NCBI RefSeq assembly: GCF_000160775.2
Contig: NZ_CM001024.1
Span: forward strand, 2,444,342 to 2,479,140
Length of the DNA stretch: 34,799 nt
Origin: Aeromicrobium marinum DSM 15272
GTDB lineage: Bacteria; Actinomycetota; Actinomycetes; Propionibacteriales; Nocardioidaceae
Reading direction: 5' to 3'
Positions within the stretch are counted from its first letter, which is position 1; each line of letters starts with the position of its first letter. The position numbers and the translations under genes were made by a program. Shown piece after piece: positions 32,410 through 34,799 of the stretch. Under the pieces are notes generated by a model. The model was not told the origin of the DNA and ran no database searches. It worked only from the letters and a program-made list of their open reading frames with translations.

Positions 32410-33576
32410 ATGAAGCTCAGCAAGTCGGAACTTGAGCTGGAGTCGGTATACAACCGGATCAATAAGGGTGAGATCGACCTGCAGCCGGACTTTCAGCGCG
32501 GAGAGATCTGGGACAACCGACGACGCCAGCGACTCGTGGACACCATCATTCGGAACTGGTACGTGCCGGCGGTGCATGTGGTCAAGGATCGCGATGGCAA
32601 CGAAGAAGTGCTCGACGGCCAGCAACGTTTGGCCGCAATCCGTGACTTTTTCGAGGACCGGTTCGGAATAGATGGTCGAATCGAGCCGCACAATGACGAG
32701 ATTCTCGGTCTCCATGGCGCCAAGTTCTCGCACCTTCCTGAAGCGAGACGCCGTTCCATTCAACGATTCACACTACAGATCATCACCCTCACAGACTTTG
32801 AGCCGCAGGAGCCGAACGAACTCTTCTTTCGCCTCAACCAGTCTTACAACCTGACCCCGCCTGAGAAGCGAAACGCGCTACACGGCGAGGCGCGCGACGC
32901 AGTTAAGGAACTAGTTGCGCGGCTGAAAGAGGTCGGACTGCTTTCCCCCGAATCTGTTGGCTTCTCGAACGGTCGGCTCGCCTACGACGACATCGTTGCT
33001 CGGACGTGCGTGGCACTGGAGACGGATGACCTCGGAGTTCACATCAACAACAACGTGGTGGAAGACTTCTACAGGAACAAGGAGTTCACCGAACGAACTC
33101 TGGAGCGGGTCGAATCGGCTGGTCGCGCGCTGCAAGTTCAAGTCCAACGCTGCCCGGAGCGGGTGCGATTCAACAAGGGCACTCTCTTCACTTGGTTGGT
33201 CTTCCTCGACTGGGCCTCCGGCGTGTACGGGGGTGTTCCCCTTGAACTGTTGTCGCGATTCGAAGCAGATCGAAGGCGATCGAAGAACGGTGCTGACCCA
33301 GGAATGTCTGAGGATCGGAGGCTTCTTGAGTTGGTGTCGCTGTATGAGGATCGTGCTGCCTACCGAGTGACGGATGTCAGCTCAGTGCGCACACGCGATC
33401 TCGCCCTCCATCTCTACTCCAACTACATCTTCGATACGCCGAGCGTTCGCAACTCTGACGCTGTGCTGAGGCGCATTACCGAGCCGTCTCTCGAGCCCGT
33501 TTCGTCGGTCATCTCAGATTTCCTTGCCGAGGAGACGTGGGGCTCAGAACTTCATGAGCTAGCCGAGCAGACATGA
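32410..33576 (+). CDS. DUF262 protein (GmrSD/ParB-like N-terminal type)
   Basis: The 388-residue protein starts MKLSKSELELESVYNRI and continues with the DUF262 motifs D-L-Q-P-D-F-Q-R-G-E-I-W-D (23-35) and EVLDGQQRLAAI (66-77; D-G-Q-Q-R 69-73), which in GmrS, SspE and related proteins form a ParB-like NTPase/nucleotide site. The F-F-R-L-N segment is also kept. No C-terminal DUF1524 HNH nuclease is visible; the last 150 residues are helical and unassigned. The ATG at 32410 has a GGAG site; earlier in-frame codons overlap the OLD gene end and lack one. Its stop overlaps the next gene (ATGA). Probably a sensing or regulatory NTPase of the unit. Confidence 0.85.
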   Translation: MKLSKSELELESVYNRINKGEIDLQPDFQRGEIWDNRRRQRLVDTIIRNWYVPAVHVVKDRDGNEEVLDGQQRLAAIRDFFEDRFGIDGRIEPHNDEILGLHGAKFSHLPEARRRSIQRFTLQIITLTDFEPQEPNELFFRLNQSYNLTPPEKRNALHGEARDAVKELVARLKEVGLLSPESVGFSNGRLAYDDIVARTCVALETDDLGVHINNNVVEDFYRNKEFTERTLERVESAGRALQVQVQRCPERVRFNKGTLFTWLVFLDWASGVYGGVPLELLSRFEADRRRSKNGADPGMSEDRRLLELVSLYEDRAAYRVTDVSSVRTRDLALHLYSNYIFDTPSVRNSDAVLRRITEPSLEPVSSVISDFLAEETWGSELHELAEQT

Positions 33577-34640
33577 GGGAGTGGTCAGAGAAGAGGCTGT
33601 GGCAGCAGCTGGCGGCCGCGTCGCGGGACCGGGAGACTCACTCGTTGAACCTCGGCCACGGCAACCATCTAGACCTTGACCTTTCCAAGGGTTGCACGGT
33701 GGTGGCTGGACGGAACGGTGCAGGGAAGTCTCAGGTACTAGCCGCGGCCAAGGGAAAGCTGGGCGACCAAAGCACCCTGATTCAACTACATCAGATCTGT
33801 GAGCACGCCCGATCCGCACTGCGATCGCGCGATGACATAGAGGAGATGGAGGAGGAGACAGGAGCTTTGCCGTTAACGGATGAGTTGATCAGCAACCTCA
33901 AGCGGGTAGTGGGGCGGGACTACGAAGAAGTTCAGTGGTTCTCGCTTGAGTTGGAAGCAACTGCGAGCTTCCGGGATTCGTTCGAGTGGCCGGGAGATCA
34001 AGCACTAGTTCCGCACTTCAGGGTGAAGTACCGAGGAGCCGAGTACACGTCACTTGAGATGGGTCTTGGCGAGTTCTCGATTCACCTATTGTTTTGGACA
34101 CTCCAGCAGTTCCGGGACCGCAACGAGTTGACCGTCTTGCTTGACGAACCTGACGCTTACCTCCCGCCGATCGGCTCCTCTCGTCTACTTGCTCGCATGC
34201 TCGATACCTGTCTGCGCCGGAACTGGTCGCTAGTAATCGCGACGCACTCCGAAGAGATGATCCGAGCGTCAATTGAGGAGGACTCTCTTTTGGTGGTCAG
34301 GCGCGCGCAGGACTCCAGCATCGAGGCAATCAGGTCATGGGTCGACGGTCCGGCTGTTGCAACGGATTTGCTGGCGGTGCCTGCGCTTGAGCTCGTCATC
34401 TTCGGCGAGGACGAGGCCGCAGCAGCACTTGTGCGGTCTATCCTTCGGTCTGGCGACGGCCGCCATGCTCGCACCGCAGAGGTCGTCTGGAACAACGGTC
34501 ACGGATACCTCACCTCGCTCCGTCGACAGATTCCTCGACACTCGCGAATGAAGGTTCGGTTCGCGTATGCCTACGATGGCGATCAACGCAACCAGGACTC
34601 ACCGCCCGACACCGGATGGCCTTCGGTATACCTCCCTTGA
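33573..34640 (+). CDS. Second AAA ATPase/TOPRIM protein, C-terminus cut by IS3
   Basis: 355 residues remain. Walker A GRNGAGKS (46-53), signature-like S-L-E-M-G-L-G-E-F-S (160-169), Walker B TVLLDEPDAYL (187-197) and H-loop ATHSEEM (223-229) give a complete ABC-type ATPase. Then comes what looks like a TOPRIM start: L-V-I-F-G-E-D-E-A-A (Glu279), W-N-N-G-H-G (306-311) and F-A-Y-A-Y-D-G-D-Q-R (Asp335, Asp337). The protein ends eight codons after P-P-D-T-G at a TGA that is the first base triplet of the IS3 end (34638-34640), so the true C-terminus is missing. The start overlaps the DUF262 stop by four bases. It is shorter and only distantly like the first gene's product. Confidence 0.8.
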   Translation: MREWSEKRLWQQLAAASRDRETHSLNLGHGNHLDLDLSKGCTVVAGRNGAGKSQVLAAAKGKLGDQSTLIQLHQICEHARSALRSRDDIEEMEEETGALPLTDELISNLKRVVGRDYEEVQWFSLELEATASFRDSFEWPGDQALVPHFRVKYRGAEYTSLEMGLGEFSIHLLFWTLQQFRDRNELTVLLDEPDAYLPPIGSSRLLARMLDTCLRRNWSLVIATHSEEMIRASIEEDSLLVVRRAQDSSIEAIRSWVDGPAVATDLLAVPALELVIFGEDEAAAALVRSILRSGDGRHARTAEVVWNNGHGYLTSLRRQIPRHSRMKVRFAYAYDGDQRNQDSPPDTGWPSVYLP

Positions 34641-34799
34641 CCTGTCCCGGGTTTCCCGGACGGTTCTTGTGTGTTGATCATGCCGCTTGGTCGGTGGCGG
34701 TGTGAAGGGTTTCGTACTCGATTGGGCTGAGGTAGTCCAGGCTCGAGTGGCGGCGGGTCGGGTTGTAGAACGCTTCGATCCACTCGAAGATCCCGTTGG
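34638..34799 (-). mobile_element. IS3-family element, right end (right edge of window), inverted copy
   Basis: The reverse complement of 72-233, identical over all 162 visible bases. The IS tip TGACCTGTCCCGGG begins at 34638 and runs out of the window at its transposase. The insertion destroyed the end of the AAA/TOPRIM gene and supplied its stop codon. Confidence 0.9.
34678..34799 (-). CDS. IS3-family transposase OrfB, C-terminal fragment (partial, second copy)
   Basis: About 40 residues, ending in the same [14 protein letters not shown] ... TDQAA sequence as the copy at the left edge, with the stop at 34678-34680. The catalytic part lies beyond the window. Together with the left copy it shows that this IS is present at least twice in the genome and in opposite orientations around this segment. 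Confidence 0.88.
   Translation of the reverse strand, partial: NGIFEWIEAFYNPTRRHSSLDYLSPIEYETLHTATDQAA

Noticed and set aside
1..34799. CRISPR array, riboswitch, rRNA
   Set aside because: No regularly spaced repeats, no recognisable riboswitch core and no rRNA segments were seen on either strand.

Overview
The window looks like chromosomal DNA of a high-GC actinobacterium, most likely a relative of Nocardioides or Aeromicrobium. The reasons are a complete coenzyme F420 gene set with the fused actinobacterial FbiC, several actinobacteria-typical families (DUF3152, DUF5996, CopD-CtaG fusion), GTG starts, ATGA gene overlaps and many TANNNT boxes 6-8 nt upstream of start codons, the pattern of leaderless actinobacterial mRNAs. 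The genus assignment is inference.

The window is bounded by two copies of one IS3-family element. Bases 1-233 and 34638-34799 are the same IS end in opposite orientation (162 bp identical by eye), and each copy truncates the gene next to it. They cannot be one copy on a circle, because both show the same (3') IS end.

Region 1 (about 234-15480) is ordinary core-like DNA. It holds a broken SRPBCC gene, two small conserved hypotheticals, an SDR, the F420 cluster (fbiA-fbiB on +, then npdG-fbiC-fbiD convergent on -), a small acidic protein, a cytochrome P450, a catalase, a PAP2-type membrane enzyme, a MarR regulator divergent from a ferredoxin/DUF5996 pair, and an FMN-type split-barrel protein.

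Region 2 (about 15482-29711) is an accessory island. At each end lies a terminator-like hairpin followed by the 3' end of a tRNA gene (T-arm and acceptor strand only, - strand). The 27-bp core repeat is at 16876-16902 and 29685-29711. The left copy has been split from its terminator by a 1329-bp IS481-family element with a 15-bp target duplication. The cargo (about 12.8 kb) has no integrase. It combines an envelope thiol-redox and copper operon (small membrane protein, TlpA lipoprotein, CcdA, CopD-CtaG, DsbA-like), a second small membrane protein, a DUF305 lipoprotein, a DUF3152 putative protease, an MFS exporter with its ArsR regulator, CopC, and a CmtR-like ArsR controlling two CDF-type transporters and an isoprenylcysteine-methyltransferase-like protein. 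A SAM methyltransferase closes it. Together this reads as a metal (copper and Cd/Pb/Zn-type) stress island.

Region 3 (about 29712-34637) has visibly lower GC and different codon use. It is a three-gene unit on +: an OLD-family AAA/TOPRIM protein, a DUF262 protein and a second, divergent AAA/TOPRIM protein that loses its C-terminus to the IS3 insertion. This is the best candidate in the window for an undescribed system, probably anti-phage or anti-plasmid, and it sits directly beside the tRNA-derived junction as if it were part of a second, tandem island whose intact tRNA lies outside the window.
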